Shown one piece after another: positions 18,893-33,110 of a stretch of 64,000 bases of DNA. How positions within the stretch are numbered: the stretch's first letter is position 1; every line of letters starts with the position of its first letter. The DNA is from Glaciecola sp. 33A. Its GTDB lineage: Bacteria > Pseudomonadota > Gammaproteobacteria > Enterobacterales > Alteromonadaceae. The position numbers were made by a program, and so were the translations under genes. The stretch is from contig NZ_PJAR01000026.1 in the NCBI RefSeq assembly GCF_002836745.1, positions 39,855 to 103,854 on the forward strand, given 5' to 3'. A model generated the notes under the pieces. It did not search any database. It was not told the origin of the DNA and was given only the letters and a program-made list of their open reading frames with translations.

Positions 18893-20146
18893 ATGAAAGG
18901 TAAATCAAGCTCGTTTTTTAGTGTGCTAGGACCGGGTATCTTATATGCCGCAGCCGCTGTAGGTGTTTCTCATTTAGTTCAGTCTACGCGAGCGGGAGCT
19001 GACTACGGATTGGGTCTCACTTTTATTATCATTTTGGCATGTTTGGTTAAATATCCAGCCCTGCGGTTTGGTGGTGAGTTTGCAGCAGCCACTGGGAAGA
19101 GTTTAATCACCAGCTACCGAAGTGCAGGGCGGTGCGTTTTCGGAATATACGCGCTGACAGCAATGTTTAGCATGGTCTTTGTGGTGGGTGCTATTGCACT
19201 TTTCACTTTGGGATTAGTTCAGGCTGCGTTTGGATTTTCAGTGGATCCAGTCTTAGGCGTTAGCATATTGTTATTTTTTTGTGCTTTATTTTTGTTTAGT
19301 GGTCATTACAGTTTATTGGAGAAATTCACTAAGTACGTTGTAGCATGCTTTAGTTTACTTATCTTCCTAACCGTTATATTGGTTGCAAGAACCATGGATT
19401 GGTCACTGTCACTCTTTACTATGCCATCGATTGACTCCACTGTCATACTCTATGTTGTTGCGCTAATCGGCTTTATGCCATCACCTACAGATGGGTCGGT
19501 GATGCAGTCTTTGTGGACGTGCGCTCGGGCTGAAGATACGGGTAAGTTGCCCACACCTAAAGAGGCTAGACTAGATTTTAATGTCGGTTATGTAATAAGT
19601 ACATTACTTGCACTTTGTTTTTTGGTTTTGGGCACAGGGTTGATGAATAATACTGGTGTTGAAATTGAAGTTAGTAACTCGGGTTTTTCTAGACAGCTGA
19701 TGGAATTATTTACTCAAACAATCGGTCCGTGGAGTTTTCCTCTTATCGCTACCATCGCAATTTTCGTAATGTTTTCAACATTATTAGCCGTTGTTGACGG
19801 GGTGACACGAATTTTAGTAGGAATTTTAGAAGTAGGTTATGGTCGCGCTGAAATAAAAAAAAGCTCCAAGCGTTTTTACAATACTTCAATAGTTATAATA
19901 TGCGTAGCCGCTATTATCATACTAGCAACTATGCTCGAATCATTCGCTAAGTTCATTGATATCACTGCAGTAATCGTATTCGTTATCAGTCCAATAATAG
20001 CATATCTGAACCATCACGCTATGTGGAGTGACCAAGTACCGATCGATATGCAACCTAGTTTATTGATGAAGATTTGGAGCATTTGTGGAATATTTATATT
20101 AACAAGTTTCATGCTCATATATTTTTATTATCGGTTATTCGCGTAA
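18893..20146 (+). CDS. Nramp-like membrane transporter lacking the metal-site motifs
   Basis: 417 residues with about 11 hydrophobic segments. LGPGILYAAAAVGVSHLVQS at the start corresponds to Nramp TM1, where metal carriers have DPGN; here it is GVSH. TM6, normally containing MPH, reads FMPSPTDGSVMQSL. Both metal ligands therefore seem absent, so this is an Nramp-superfamily protein of unknown, possibly organic, substrate. I start at ATG 18893 with an AGAGAAAG site; the frame is open back to a TTG at 18857. The ThDP gene follows 138 bases later, and the two may work together. Confidence 0.72.
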   Translation: MKGKSSSFFSVLGPGILYAAAAVGVSHLVQSTRAGADYGLGLTFIIILACLVKYPALRFGGEFAAATGKSLITSYRSAGRCVFGIYALTAMFSMVFVVGAIALFTLGLVQAAFGFSVDPVLGVSILLFFCALFLFSGHYSLLEKFTKYVVACFSLLIFLTVILVARTMDWSLSLFTMPSIDSTVILYVVALIGFMPSPTDGSVMQSLWTCARAEDTGKLPTPKEARLDFNVGYVISTLLALCFLVLGTGLMNNTGVEIEVSNSGFSRQLMELFTQTIGPWSFPLIATIAIFVMFSTLLAVVDGVTRILVGILEVGYGRAEIKKSSKRFYNTSIVIICVAAIIILATMLESFAKFIDITAVIVFVISPIIAYLNHHAMWSDQVPIDMQPSLLMKIWSICGIFILTSFMLIYFYYRLFA

Positions 20147-20284
20147 GGGGATATTTTCAATATACGGAGCGTATTGATAATTAGAGTGACTTTTCCGCTT
20201 TGCTCGATATCACGATTAACGACTGTTCTAACGTGTTTGAACGCAATAAACAAAATTAATTAAATTAATGGAACTATTTAGACT

Positions 20285-21916
20285 ATGACACAAATTACAT
20301 GCTCAGACGCCATCATTCAATCTTTGATAAAAAACGGTGTAGACACAATCTTCGGTATACCAGGGGCACAAACCTATGCTTTTTTTGATGCACTGAGTCG
20401 ATATCATGACAAAATTAGACTAATAGTCACTCGGCATGAACAAGGTGCCGGTTATATGGCATATGGCTATGCCAAATCGACCGGGCGTGTGGGTGTTTAT
20501 TGCGTGGTTCCCGGACCTGGTGTACTTAACTCTACTGCCGCGCTATGCACTGCACATAACACTCCGATATTGTGCATTACTGGTGAAGTACCTAGTGAAT
20601 TTGTTGGAATTGGGCATGGTATGCTGCATGAATTGGATGACCAACTTGGGATTCTACGAGTGTTAACTAAATGGGCGGCGCGAATTAATCATCCAGTCGA
20701 TGCTCCTGCTATTATGTCTAATGCTTTTAGTAAACTTACTTCTGGACGTAAACGACCTGTCGCATTGGAAGTGCCTATGGATATATTCGGCCTAAAAGCG
20801 ACAGTTGATATGCAATTCCCAGCAATTCCTAATCCCGCTTATGAGCCAAGCGAAAGCAAAATTAAAGCGGCTGCAGAAAAAATTCGTAAGGCGAAAAATC
20901 CAATGATTATGGTAGGAAGTGGAGCCGTTGATGCGAAGGACGAATTGCTTAAACTTGCCAAGTTGTTGCAAGCTCCGGTTGTCTCTTTCCGCGGTGGTCG
21001 TGGGATTGTCAGTGATGATTCCCCTTATGGATTTAATTGCGCTGCCGGTTATAAACTCTACCCAGAAGTAGACTTGATGATTGGTATTGGTTCGCGGATG
21101 GAATTGCCCGCATTTCGTTGGCAATTAGGCAGGCCTAAGTGTGAACTAGTGCGTATTGATATCGATCCTACTCAGCTGACACGTCTGCGTGCAGATGTTT
21201 CCGTTGTAGCAGACGCTAAGCTTGCAACTAAGGCCATCATAGACGAGTTAGAAAAAGACTTCTCACCACGGGTCTGTAGAGAAAAATACTTCAACGAAGT
21301 GAAAGCGCAAAGTTGGCAAGAGATACAAAAAGTTCAACCACAGATGACCTATCTCAATATTATGCGAGATCTTTTACCTCGCGATGGATTTATTGTTGAA
21401 GAGATTTCCCAAGTGGGCTTCGCGTCTTGGTTAGGTTTTCCAATTTACGAACCTCGTCATCTCGTTACATGCGGTTATCAAGGCAATTTAGGGCATGGCT
21501 TTCAAACTGCACTTGGTGTCAAAGTTGCCAATCCAGATAAAGTTGTTTTTTCGATAGCCGGTGACGGCGGTTTTATGTTTGGCGTTCAAGAACTTGCCAC
21601 GGCTGTGCAATTTAATATTGGCCTAATCGTACTTCTCTTCAATAACAATGCTTTTGGCAATGTGCGACGAGATCAAATTGACTTTTTCGACGGCAATATA
21701 TTTGGTTCAGAGTTAAAAAATCCAGACTTCGTTAAACTTGTTGAGAGTTTTGGAGCGGTAGCTTATCGATCTACTTCTGCTGATGACTTTAAAGCGTTGC
21801 TCAAAAAAGCAATTATAGATTCAGAGTACGGCCCAGTAGTTATTGAAGTACCGTGCGAAAGAGGCAGTGAAACCTCAGTGTGGGAGTTTCTTATGCCTGC
21901 TGGATACGGTAAATAA
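20285..21916 (+). CDS. Thiamine diphosphate-dependent enzyme (acetolactate synthase/2-oxoacid decarboxylase superfamily)
   Basis: A 543-residue three-domain ThDP enzyme. The N-terminal domain has the catalytic Glu in VTRHEQGAGYMAYGYAK (E52); the middle domain has PMIMVGSGAVDAKDELLKLA; the C-terminal domain has the ThDP-Mg motif from GDGGFMFGVQELATA (about residue 425) to FNNNAFGN. Such enzymes ligate or decarboxylate 2-oxo acids. It is catabolic rather than biosynthetic by context: no small regulatory subunit gene is nearby and it lies among transporter and oxidase genes. A benzoylformate- or phenylpyruvate-type decarboxylase, a carboligase or a lyase are all possible. Confidence 0.82.
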   Translation: MTQITCSDAIIQSLIKNGVDTIFGIPGAQTYAFFDALSRYHDKIRLIVTRHEQGAGYMAYGYAKSTGRVGVYCVVPGPGVLNSTAALCTAHNTPILCITGEVPSEFVGIGHGMLHELDDQLGILRVLTKWAARINHPVDAPAIMSNAFSKLTSGRKRPVALEVPMDIFGLKATVDMQFPAIPNPAYEPSESKIKAAAEKIRKAKNPMIMVGSGAVDAKDELLKLAKLLQAPVVSFRGGRGIVSDDSPYGFNCAAGYKLYPEVDLMIGIGSRMELPAFRWQLGRPKCELVRIDIDPTQLTRLRADVSVVADAKLATKAIIDELEKDFSPRVCREKYFNEVKAQSWQEIQKVQPQMTYLNIMRDLLPRDGFIVEEISQVGFASWLGFPIYEPRHLVTCGYQGNLGHGFQTALGVKVANPDKVVFSIAGDGGFMFGVQELATAVQFNIGLIVLLFNNNAFGNVRRDQIDFFDGNIFGSELKNPDFVKLVESFGAVAYRSTSADDFKALLKKAIIDSEYGPVVIEVPCERGSETSVWEFLMPAGYGK

Positions 21917-22560
21917 ATTTTTCGCTAATCAGCTGTAGTTATTAGAGACTAGGCTGAGATATCCCTCAGTTCTGTTTTGTAAGCGATAGAACTGTCGCTT
22001 CGCACTTAAAAAATTTTAACGTGCAGCTATATTATCGAAACCAATAGCAAGAATAAATAAGGGCTGCTGTTAGGCCACGCTCTCATACTAGCTGCTGCTT
22101 TACTTTGTATCCGTAATAACCAGCAATACTGGCAGTTTCAATTATCAGTATTTTTAGTCCAAAGTACCCTAAATATTAAAATTCAGCTAAATTTAGAAAA
22201 AGTTTTTGGTCACTGCGTGGGTTGCAATGTGACTCACGCTTCATGTGCCAAATTCTCTTTAAAGCATCAGAATACGCCAAGCAGTAATGTTGATTACGCT
22301 TTTTTAACAGACTTTTCCATTCTTAATCAATATGTACTGCTTACTCTCATCAGCCAGTAAAACGGATATTGCGGAATTCAAAATCATTCGAGGCAAGTTT
22401 AAATTTATCGAACCCATTCGCCTTGGTGTTTATTTTATACTTATCCCTAAAAGACGTTAACTCTAAACTTCACGTGAAACGATCACATCAAGCGCAATGG
22501 GATCGTTTGAGTTGTCCATCTATTTTTTGAATTAATAATACGAATATAATCGACTAAAAC
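21917..22560. other. Long intergenic stretch with decayed sequence
   Basis: No gene seen. About 22155-22225 resembles the degenerate EthD-like sequence at 15704 (shared AGTATTTTTAGT start). A hairpin with arms AAACGATC/GATCGTTT is at 22477-22508, of unknown role. Confidence 0.3.
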
Positions 22561-22589
22561 TTGACTAGTAACGTAATATATCATATAAA
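22561..22589 (+). promoter_or_regulatory. Shared promoter/operator before signal-peptide ORF and MFS gene
   Basis: TTGACT and TATAAA with 17 bases between. GTAATATATCATATAAATTAC (22572-22592, 21 bases; core GTAAT ... ATTAC) is nearly palindromic, as expected for a dimeric repressor or activator, and here overlaps the -10 box. It is the best-conserved of the four copies. Confidence 0.65.
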
Positions 22590-22652
22590 TTACACGTAAA
22601 TATAAGAAACATAGATAATAATTACCTCTTAACGACTAATGGATCACAAAAA

Positions 22653-22796
22653 ATGCCAACACCTTTAAGGAAAACAGAATTTAAGATGAAATTACTATGT
22701 AAACATAGCTTGTCATTTGTTGTCGTTTTGTCGACAAACAATATATTGCCAATATGCGCTCAGCATAGCCAAATCGAAGAAAAATCTAATTATTAA
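22653..22796 (+). pseudogene. Signal-peptide-only ORF, remnant of an exported protein
   Basis: 47 codons from ATG 22653. After KTEFKMKLLCKHS comes a hydrophobic stretch LSFVVVLSTNNILPICAQHS that looks like a signal peptide with a cleavage site before QHS; the frame stops 10 codons later. It directly follows a copy of the promoter that drives the TonB receptor, so it is probably what is left of a third receptor gene. A functional short peptide is possible but less likely. Confidence 0.4.
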
Positions 22797-22871
22797 CTCC
22801 GGTTTATAGAGAGCTTATTTGAATTTATCAAATATGCTCCTTATTCTCGTTATTCATCTTATAAAAAGGTC

Positions 22872-24206
22872 GTGCTAATTTTGAACATAAGCCAACAAGC
22901 GCCAGAAACGCCGCCAACCCGTTCATTTGAACATATTCTAGATGATGGGAATATATCTTCTACACAGATTCTTGTTGTATCGATTTCATTTCTGCTGATG
23001 ATATTAGATGGATTCGATATCACCTCTATGTCTTTCGTCGCACAACGCGTCAGTGAAGAATTACACATTAGCCCTACTAACTTAGGGGTCATTTTTAGCG
23101 TAACATTGGCTGGAATGATGATGGGGGCGATGTTTATTGCGCCTTATGCTGACAAAATAGGCCGCCGTAAAATGCTGATTGGCAGTGTATTTGTGATTGG
23201 TTTGTCTATGCTATTAACAGGCTTTACGTCAACGCTTTGGCAGTTAATCGTTTTGCGTACCATCACAGGGCTCGGCGTCGGCAGCATGTTAGCAAATCTA
23301 ACGGCCCTGACTGCTGAATATACCCCCACTAAATATCGCAGTTTTAGTGTGGCCATTGTGGCTGCTGGTTTTCCTCTGGGTGCGACATTAGGAGGTATTA
23401 TTGTTGCACCTGTATTACCTGTATATGGATGGCAAATTATTTTTATGGGTCTAGGTGTGGTGACATTATTGATGACTGTGGTGGTGTACCTTTTTGTTCC
23501 TGAATCGCTACAATTTTTGCGAACTGTAGGGACAAACCAAGCATTGTCAAAGGCCAACATCTTGTTAACGGGTATGCAAAGACAAGAAATTGATTCATTT
23601 CCATCAGAGCATCGCGATGTCATGCCTAAAGCGAGTGTCCTGAGCCTACTAGTGCCTGATATGCGTGCTAAAACAATACGTCTATGGTTAACCTTTTTTT
23701 TGGTCTTTGTGTCATTGTATTTTTTAATGAGTTGGCTTCCAAAGCTGATCATTAATGCTGGTTTAAGTGAATCCGATGGTGTTTTTTCAGCAGTCGCACT
23801 AAATGGTGGTGGTGTCATTGGTACGCTTCTGTTGGGTTGGTTCGCAGCACACATGGGGTTGACTAAACTGATTGGTATTTTTTTAGGCCTTGCAGGCATC
23901 ATGATGCTCTTATTTGGTTTAATGTTTGAACATGTCAATTTATTCGTTTTGTTGTTTGTGATTGGATTTTTTTTACAAGGAGGTTTTGTTGGTTTGTATT
24001 CAGCATCAGCCAAACTATACCCAACTGAAATCAGAGCGACAGGTATTGGTTGGGCGCTTGGGCTCGGACGCTTTGGTGCTGTTGTTGGTCCTTATGTTGG
24101 TGGACTATTTATCGCTTCTGGTTTTAGTATGGAGCTTAACTTTGTTATATTTTCTTTGCCTCTACTTTTATCAGGATTACTCGCAGTCAGTCTTAAAATT
24201 CGGTAA
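22872..24206 (+). CDS. MFS transporter, aromatic acid:H+ symporter (AAHS)-like
   Basis: A 444-residue protein with 12 predicted membrane helices. TM1 has LMILDGFDITSMSFVAQ, the DGFD motif of aromatic-acid symporters such as PcaK. The TM2-3 loop has the MFS signature APYADKIGRRKMLIG, and RSFSVAIVAAGFPLGATLGG forms TM5. It likely brings an aromatic or similar carboxylate across the inner membrane using protons. The start is probably GTG 22872 behind AAAAAGG, with TTG 22881 an alternative. It has the shared promoter 280 bases upstream, suggesting co-regulation with the TonB receptor at 16203. Confidence 0.85.
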   Translation: MLILNISQQAPETPPTRSFEHILDDGNISSTQILVVSISFLLMILDGFDITSMSFVAQRVSEELHISPTNLGVIFSVTLAGMMMGAMFIAPYADKIGRRKMLIGSVFVIGLSMLLTGFTSTLWQLIVLRTITGLGVGSMLANLTALTAEYTPTKYRSFSVAIVAAGFPLGATLGGIIVAPVLPVYGWQIIFMGLGVVTLLMTVVVYLFVPESLQFLRTVGTNQALSKANILLTGMQRQEIDSFPSEHRDVMPKASVLSLLVPDMRAKTIRLWLTFFLVFVSLYFLMSWLPKLIINAGLSESDGVFSAVALNGGGVIGTLLLGWFAAHMGLTKLIGIFLGLAGIMMLLFGLMFEHVNLFVLLFVIGFFLQGGFVGLYSASAKLYPTEIRATGIGWALGLGRFGAVVGPYVGGLFIASGFSMELNFVIFSLPLLLSGLLAVSLKIR

Positions 24207-24318
24207 TCAACTTAAAGTTATTGGGGTTGCGATATCTTTATAATTTATTTTTATTGCGGGGGTAAAAGTGATTTACTTTGAGACGTTTTATTTCTGGTCG
24301 TAAGTTAACTATCCAACA

Positions 24319-25024
24319 GGTACTGTCAAGTTGACGAGCGGATTCATAAGAATGCAATAATCTGAAAATAAAAAATACTAATATTTATGCCGGATATCGC
24401 TATCCACCTCAAATAATAAGTCACGCTGTGTGACTTTATTACAGATTTGCACTTAGCTTCCGTTACATCGAAGAATTGCTGGCAGAAAGAGGCATTGCCG
24501 TCAGTTACGAAACTGTCAGAAATTGGTGTGATAAATTTGGGCAAAGGTATTGTAGTCAGATCAGGAAGAGCCGAGGGCAATTGGGTGATACTTGGTATCT
24601 TGATGAGGTATTCATCAAGATCAATGGTGCGCTGCATTGCCTTTGGCAGGCTGTCAACGAGGATGGTGATGAAATCGATATTCTGGTTCAGAAACGTAAA
24701 AATAAACATGCAGCTAAGCTTTTTCAAAAAGTTATTAAAAGGCCAACAATACGCACCAATCAGCATAGTCACCGATAAATTACGCAGTTATTCAGCAGCC
24801 AAGAAAGAACTGATGCCGTGTGTAGAACACTCAACCCAGCCGCACGAAAACAACCGATGCGAGTTGTCCCATCAACCTCGTCGCCATTCCATGAAAGCGA
24901 GTCATTATAGAATTTTCCGTGACCGAGCGTTCGTTGAATGGGATAGGGCGAGTTGTGTCCAAAATTTGGCAGAGGCAGTTAAATCGTGGTTGTGTTCATC
25001 CGAATTCGGAAACTTGACAGTACC
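24319..25024 (+). mobile_element. IS6-like insertion sequence, 706 bp, with perfect 14-bp ends, frameshifted transposase
   Basis: The ends are GGTACTGTCAAGTT (24319-24332) and its exact complement AACTTGACAGTACC (25011-25024). Inside, the frame at 24476 gives LLAERGIAVSYETVRNWCDK, DTWYLDEVFIKINGALHCLW (first Asp of the DDE triad) and HAAKLFQK. The next frame (to 25028) continues with PISIVTDKLRSYSAAKKELM (second Asp) and HENNRCELSHQPRR (the Glu region). The order is that of IS6-family transposases, but a frameshift near 24740 and loss after SHQP make it inactive. The flanking 8-mers (ATCCAACA and GTAAATTT) do not match, so no target duplication is left. Confidence 0.78.
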
Positions 25025-25025
25025 G

Positions 25026-25209
25026 TAAATTTAATTATATTGCCTTAAATGCTGTTGCTCTTTCATTATTAACCCTCTTATTCCCATTGGAGTTTTTACA
25101 GATTCAATGGGTTGGTGCATTAGTAATTGGACTGTTCTTTGCTTGCACTACATATATTGCTTACAGCAAATTTAAAACAGTAAGTGCTATAGATAGTGCT
25201 GCTAAATAA
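25026..25209 (+). pseudogene. C-terminal fragment of a membrane protein
   Basis: The frame reads YIALNAVALSLLTLLFPLEF, LQIQWVGALVIGLFFACTTY and IAYSKFKTV, with two likely membrane helices and a natural stop at 25207-25209. It begins right at the end of the IS, so the front of the gene was lost by the insertion or a later deletion. I cannot name the family. Confidence 0.45.
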
Positions 25210-25268
25210 AACAAAATTGACCACACAAAAATTAAAAAATTAGCTAGACATTAGCTAAGTAATTAATC

Positions 25269-25621
25269 ATGACAACACAAAAAAAATTATTTATAGTTAC
25301 ATTGTAATTTTTGGTTTTTTAAGGCTTAAATTAGTTGATTGGTTGACCACGGTTGCGGGTTTATCTGATTATAGCTTTAACGGGGTGAGCCAAACAAAAA
25401 ACGCCCCTGCCATTAAAAACAGCTTTTATTATTTATTGAATAACGGAGGCATTTATGCGGGTATATGGGTATCAAATGTTGATATTGGTAAAGGCACTAA
25501 TATTGACTAGGATGCCTACTTTGGCAAGTATACACAGCTAAACGATGCGCTCAGTGCTAACTATGGTTTGGCTTGTTACAGCCACCATGCAGCAAGTAAT
25601 TCAGATAAAAAACTTCTTTAA
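25269..25621 (+). pseudogene. TIGR02001-family (gcw_chp) outer membrane protein, broken
   Basis: An ATG at 25269 opens a short signal-like start (MTTQKKLFIVTL) that stops. In a shifted frame comes VAGLSDYSFNGVSQTKNAPA, IKNSFYYLLNNGGIYAGIWV and SNVDIGKGTNID, then an in-frame TAG, then DAYFGKYTQLNDALSANYGL. The pattern SDYxFxGxSQT...GxYAGxWxSNVD is typical of this family of predicted outer membrane barrels. Frameshift, amber stop and missing second half make it a pseudogene. Confidence 0.65.
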
Positions 25622-25641
25622 TAGATGGATGAATCTTATTT

Positions 25642-26088
25642 ATGACTCTAGACGAAAAAAGTCACGAAAACGACAACTCTGATACGATAAAACATACTGA
25701 AGGGTCAAATGCAGGAAAAAGGAAGAGGTCTTTGGCGCTTAGTATCTTTCACTTAATTGAGCGGATAATATTAATTATCGTCGTTGTGATGACGCTCGGA
25801 GCCGTAGCTTTTGAAATCCACACAATTTATGTCGCTCAAATCATCAGTCTTGCAGACATACTGCTAATGTTTCTTTATCTCGAGGTTATCGGCATGGTAT
25901 CTGTATTCTACTCGGATCCGCGCTCGGCATTTGTTTACCCTATTTTTATTGCTATCACAGCAATCGCTCGATTGATTGTTTTGCAGGGCAAAGATATGGC
26001 GCCTGAAAATATTTTGTACGAAGCAATAGCTATTTTGATTCTTTCCATTGCAGCAATAGTAATTATCCGAATGCGCGATAACGGATAA
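25642..26088 (+). CDS. PsiE-family membrane protein
   Basis: A 148-residue protein. A charged hydrophilic N-terminus of about 35 residues is followed by four hydrophobic segments. The family-typical stretch LADILLMFLYLEVIGMVSVF then DPRSAFVYPIFIAITAIARL lies in the centre. PsiE proteins are phosphate-starvation-induced inner membrane proteins of unknown function. It is intact despite lying between two pseudogenes. No Pho-box was recognised upstream. Confidence 0.75.
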   Translation: MTLDEKSHENDNSDTIKHTEGSNAGKRKRSLALSIFHLIERIILIIVVVMTLGAVAFEIHTIYVAQIISLADILLMFLYLEVIGMVSVFYSDPRSAFVYPIFIAITAIARLIVLQGKDMAPENILYEAIAILILSIAAIVIIRMRDNG

Positions 26089-26089
26089 T

Positions 26090-26497
26090 GGCTATTCAAT
26101 AAACACCGGTATTGGCGGAATTGACGGCCTGTTAAATCGCGGTGGCATTCAATCCATTATGTGGACGATTTCCTTAATCTTGATTACATTGAGCTTTGGT
26201 GAAGCGCTTAAGAAGACAAGCTGTTTGAAATCGATTATTAATGGCAATGGTTGGCTTGTGTTGGACTTATTCTTAATTCTTATAGAGATGATAATGAACC
26301 TTGCATACGTGTCTATAAGTTTTGGGGTAGGTACAATGATAACAGGGGCGATCATTAGGCTCGGATTCTTACCTATCTCAATCAATACCAGTGTGCTTGA
26401 GCAATCTTTATTTGCAGCGATCGTCTCAACGTTCTGCCTTTTAATAATTAGAAGGATATTTGTCAAAGCAAATACTGAGGATATTAATAAGTATTGA
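26090..26497 (+). pseudogene. NhaC-type Na+/H+ antiporter, C-terminal remnant
   Basis: The open frame starts just after the PsiE stop with GYSINTGIGGIDGLLNRGGI, QSIMWTISLILITLSFGEAL, which is the conserved C-terminal half of NhaC antiporters (TGIxxxDxLLxRGGIxSMMWTISL). Beyond residue ~60 it departs from the family and ends at 26497. There is no start codon before the homology and the first ~250 residues are missing, so it is a fragment. Confidence 0.6.
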
Positions 26498-26720
26498 TAG
26501 GATTGTTAAGCTACACTCTTAATTAGGACCCATTAGCAATGATGATAAATTGGTTTCGTCTGCTAGTGAGGGATACTTGCAATGCAACTTGGCATCAATA
26601 AAAATGCCCCAAAATACGGTCAGGGCTTAGTATCAGGTAACCATTGCAATACGTTATAATTGAAAGACAGTTCTATAATAAAGGTTAGCGGATTCCCGCA
26701 ACATGCATGAGGAGTGCGCT

Positions 26721-31478
<4,758 letters not shown>

Positions 31479-31583
31479 GTTTTTTCCACCAGTGCCTTTC
31501 TCCTTTAGGGGAAGGTCAGTATGGGGTATTTGACCCCGAACCCTCTCTTTGGCAAGGAGAGTTAGATAAGACAGAGGTAGGCA
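31479..31583 (+). repeat. gltB-gltD spacer with small hairpins
   Basis: The 105-base spacer has CTTTCTCC/GGGGAAGG and CTCTCTT/AAGGAGAG-type inverted repeats, resembling short palindromic repeats of GC-rich betaproteobacteria. GAGGTAGGCA precedes the gltD ATG. Confidence 0.4.
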
Positions 31584-33047
31584 ATGGGTAAAATAACCGG
31601 CTTTATGGAATTTCAGCGTCAGAAAGAATCGTATTTACCAGCCGATTCACGTGTCAAGAACTATAAAGAGTTCATTCTGCCGCTGAAAAATATAGAAGCG
31701 AAAACAGAGGGTGCGCGCTGCATGGACTGCGGTACCCCGTTCTGCATGACCGGGTGTCCGGTTAACAACATCATCCCCGACTGGAATCACCTGGTTTACA
31801 GCGGTAACTATCGCGAAGCGTTAGAGACACTGCACTCGACCAACAACTTCCCCGAATTCACCGGCCGCATTTGCCCTGCACCGTGTGAATCTGCCTGTGT
31901 GCTTGCCATCAACAACGATGCGGTTGGCATTAAATCAATTGAGCATTTCATCATCGACAAAGGTTGGAAAAACGGTTGGGTACTGCCTCAACCAGCGGCC
32001 TTCAAAACGGGTAAAAAAGTTGCCGTGGTTGGATCCGGCCCAGCTGGTCTGGCTGCAGCCCAGCAACTCGCGCGTGTCGGTCACGATGTGACTGTGTTCG
32101 AAAAAAACGATCGGATTGGCGGTTTGCTGCGTTACGGCATTCCGGGCTTCAAGATGGAAAAATCGCATATCGACCGCCGCATTGAGCAAATGCAAGCCGA
32201 AGGCGTGCAGTTCCGCACCAGTGTGTTGATCGGCGAAGATTTTCCGTCAAACATCATCAACTGGACCAAAAAAGCCATCTCGCCGAAGCAACTCGAACAA
32301 AATTTTGATGCCATCATCCTTGCAGGCGGTGCCGAATTGCCGCGCGATCTCCCTGTGCCTGGTCGTGAGCTTAAAGGCATCCATTTTGCGATGGAATTCT
32401 TGCCCCAGCAAAATCAGGTGGATGCAGGTGACAAACTCAATAACCAGATCATGGCTAACGGTAAGCACGTGGTTGTTATCGGTGGTGGCGATACCGGTTC
32501 AGACTGTGTAGGCACATGCAACCGTCATAGCGCAGCCAGCCTGGCGCAATTTGAGCTGATGCCGCAACCGCCGGAACAAGAGGATAAGCCGTTGGTATGG
32601 CCGTATTGGCCGATCAAGTTGCGTACCTCCTCGTCACAAGAAGAAGGTTGCGACCGGGATTGGGCGGTTGCCACCAAGCGTTTCGAAGGGAAGGGCGGCA
32701 AGGTCGAGAAGCTCATTGCAGCCCGCGTCCAATGGATAGACGGCAAGATGCAGGAGGTGCCAAATTCTGAATTTGAAATGAAAGCGGATTTGGTTTTGCT
32801 GGCGATGGGTTTTGTGTCGCCAGTGACCCAAGTGCTGGACGCATTCGCTGTCGACAAAGACAGGCGCGGCAACGTTAAAGCAACCACCGATGGCGACGGT
32901 TGCTACCAGACCTCGGTCGACAAAGTATTTGCCGCGGGGGACATGCGGCGCGGCCAGTCTCTGGTCGTATGGGCAATCCGTGAAGGTCGTCAGGCCGCGC
33001 GTGCGGCGGATGAGTTTTTGATGGGTGCTTCTAATTTGCCGCGCTGA
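31584..33047 (+). CDS. gltD: Glutamate synthase (NADPH) small subunit
   Basis: A 487-residue protein with N-terminal 4Fe-4S ligands in [15 protein letters not shown] and [12 protein letters not shown] (residues 46-110). The FAD motif [17 protein letters not shown] is near 150 and the NADPH motif [15 protein letters not shown] near 300. The C-terminus has the FAD-closing [20 protein letters not shown]. It passes electrons from NADPH to GltB. It is 105 bases after gltB and shares its high GC content. Complete and apparently functional. Confidence 0.95.
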   Translation: MGKITGFMEFQRQKESYLPADSRVKNYKEFILPLKNIEAKTEGARCMDCGTPFCMTGCPVNNIIPDWNHLVYSGNYREALETLHSTNNFPEFTGRICPAPCESACVLAINNDAVGIKSIEHFIIDKGWKNGWVLPQPAAFKTGKKVAVVGSGPAGLAAAQQLARVGHDVTVFEKNDRIGGLLRYGIPGFKMEKSHIDRRIEQMQAEGVQFRTSVLIGEDFPSNIINWTKKAISPKQLEQNFDAIILAGGAELPRDLPVPGRELKGIHFAMEFLPQQNQVDAGDKLNNQIMANGKHVVVIGGGDTGSDCVGTCNRHSAASLAQFELMPQPPEQEDKPLVWPYWPIKLRTSSSQEEGCDRDWAVATKRFEGKGGKVEKLIAARVQWIDGKMQEVPNSEFEMKADLVLLAMGFVSPVTQVLDAFAVDKDRRGNVKATTDGDGCYQTSVDKVFAAGDMRRGQSLVVWAIREGRQAARAADEFLMGASNLPR

Positions 33048-33110
33048 AAATAGGATTGCTACATTAACTCTGCGTGATCCCGTAATCCTATCAAAGTTGG
33101 GAGGAAGATC

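Noticed and set aside
23144..24013. 289-codon minus-strand ORF opposite the MFS gene
   Set aside because: Lys/Pro/Thr-rich translation without domains, antisense to an obvious transporter; an artefact of the hydrophobic codons.
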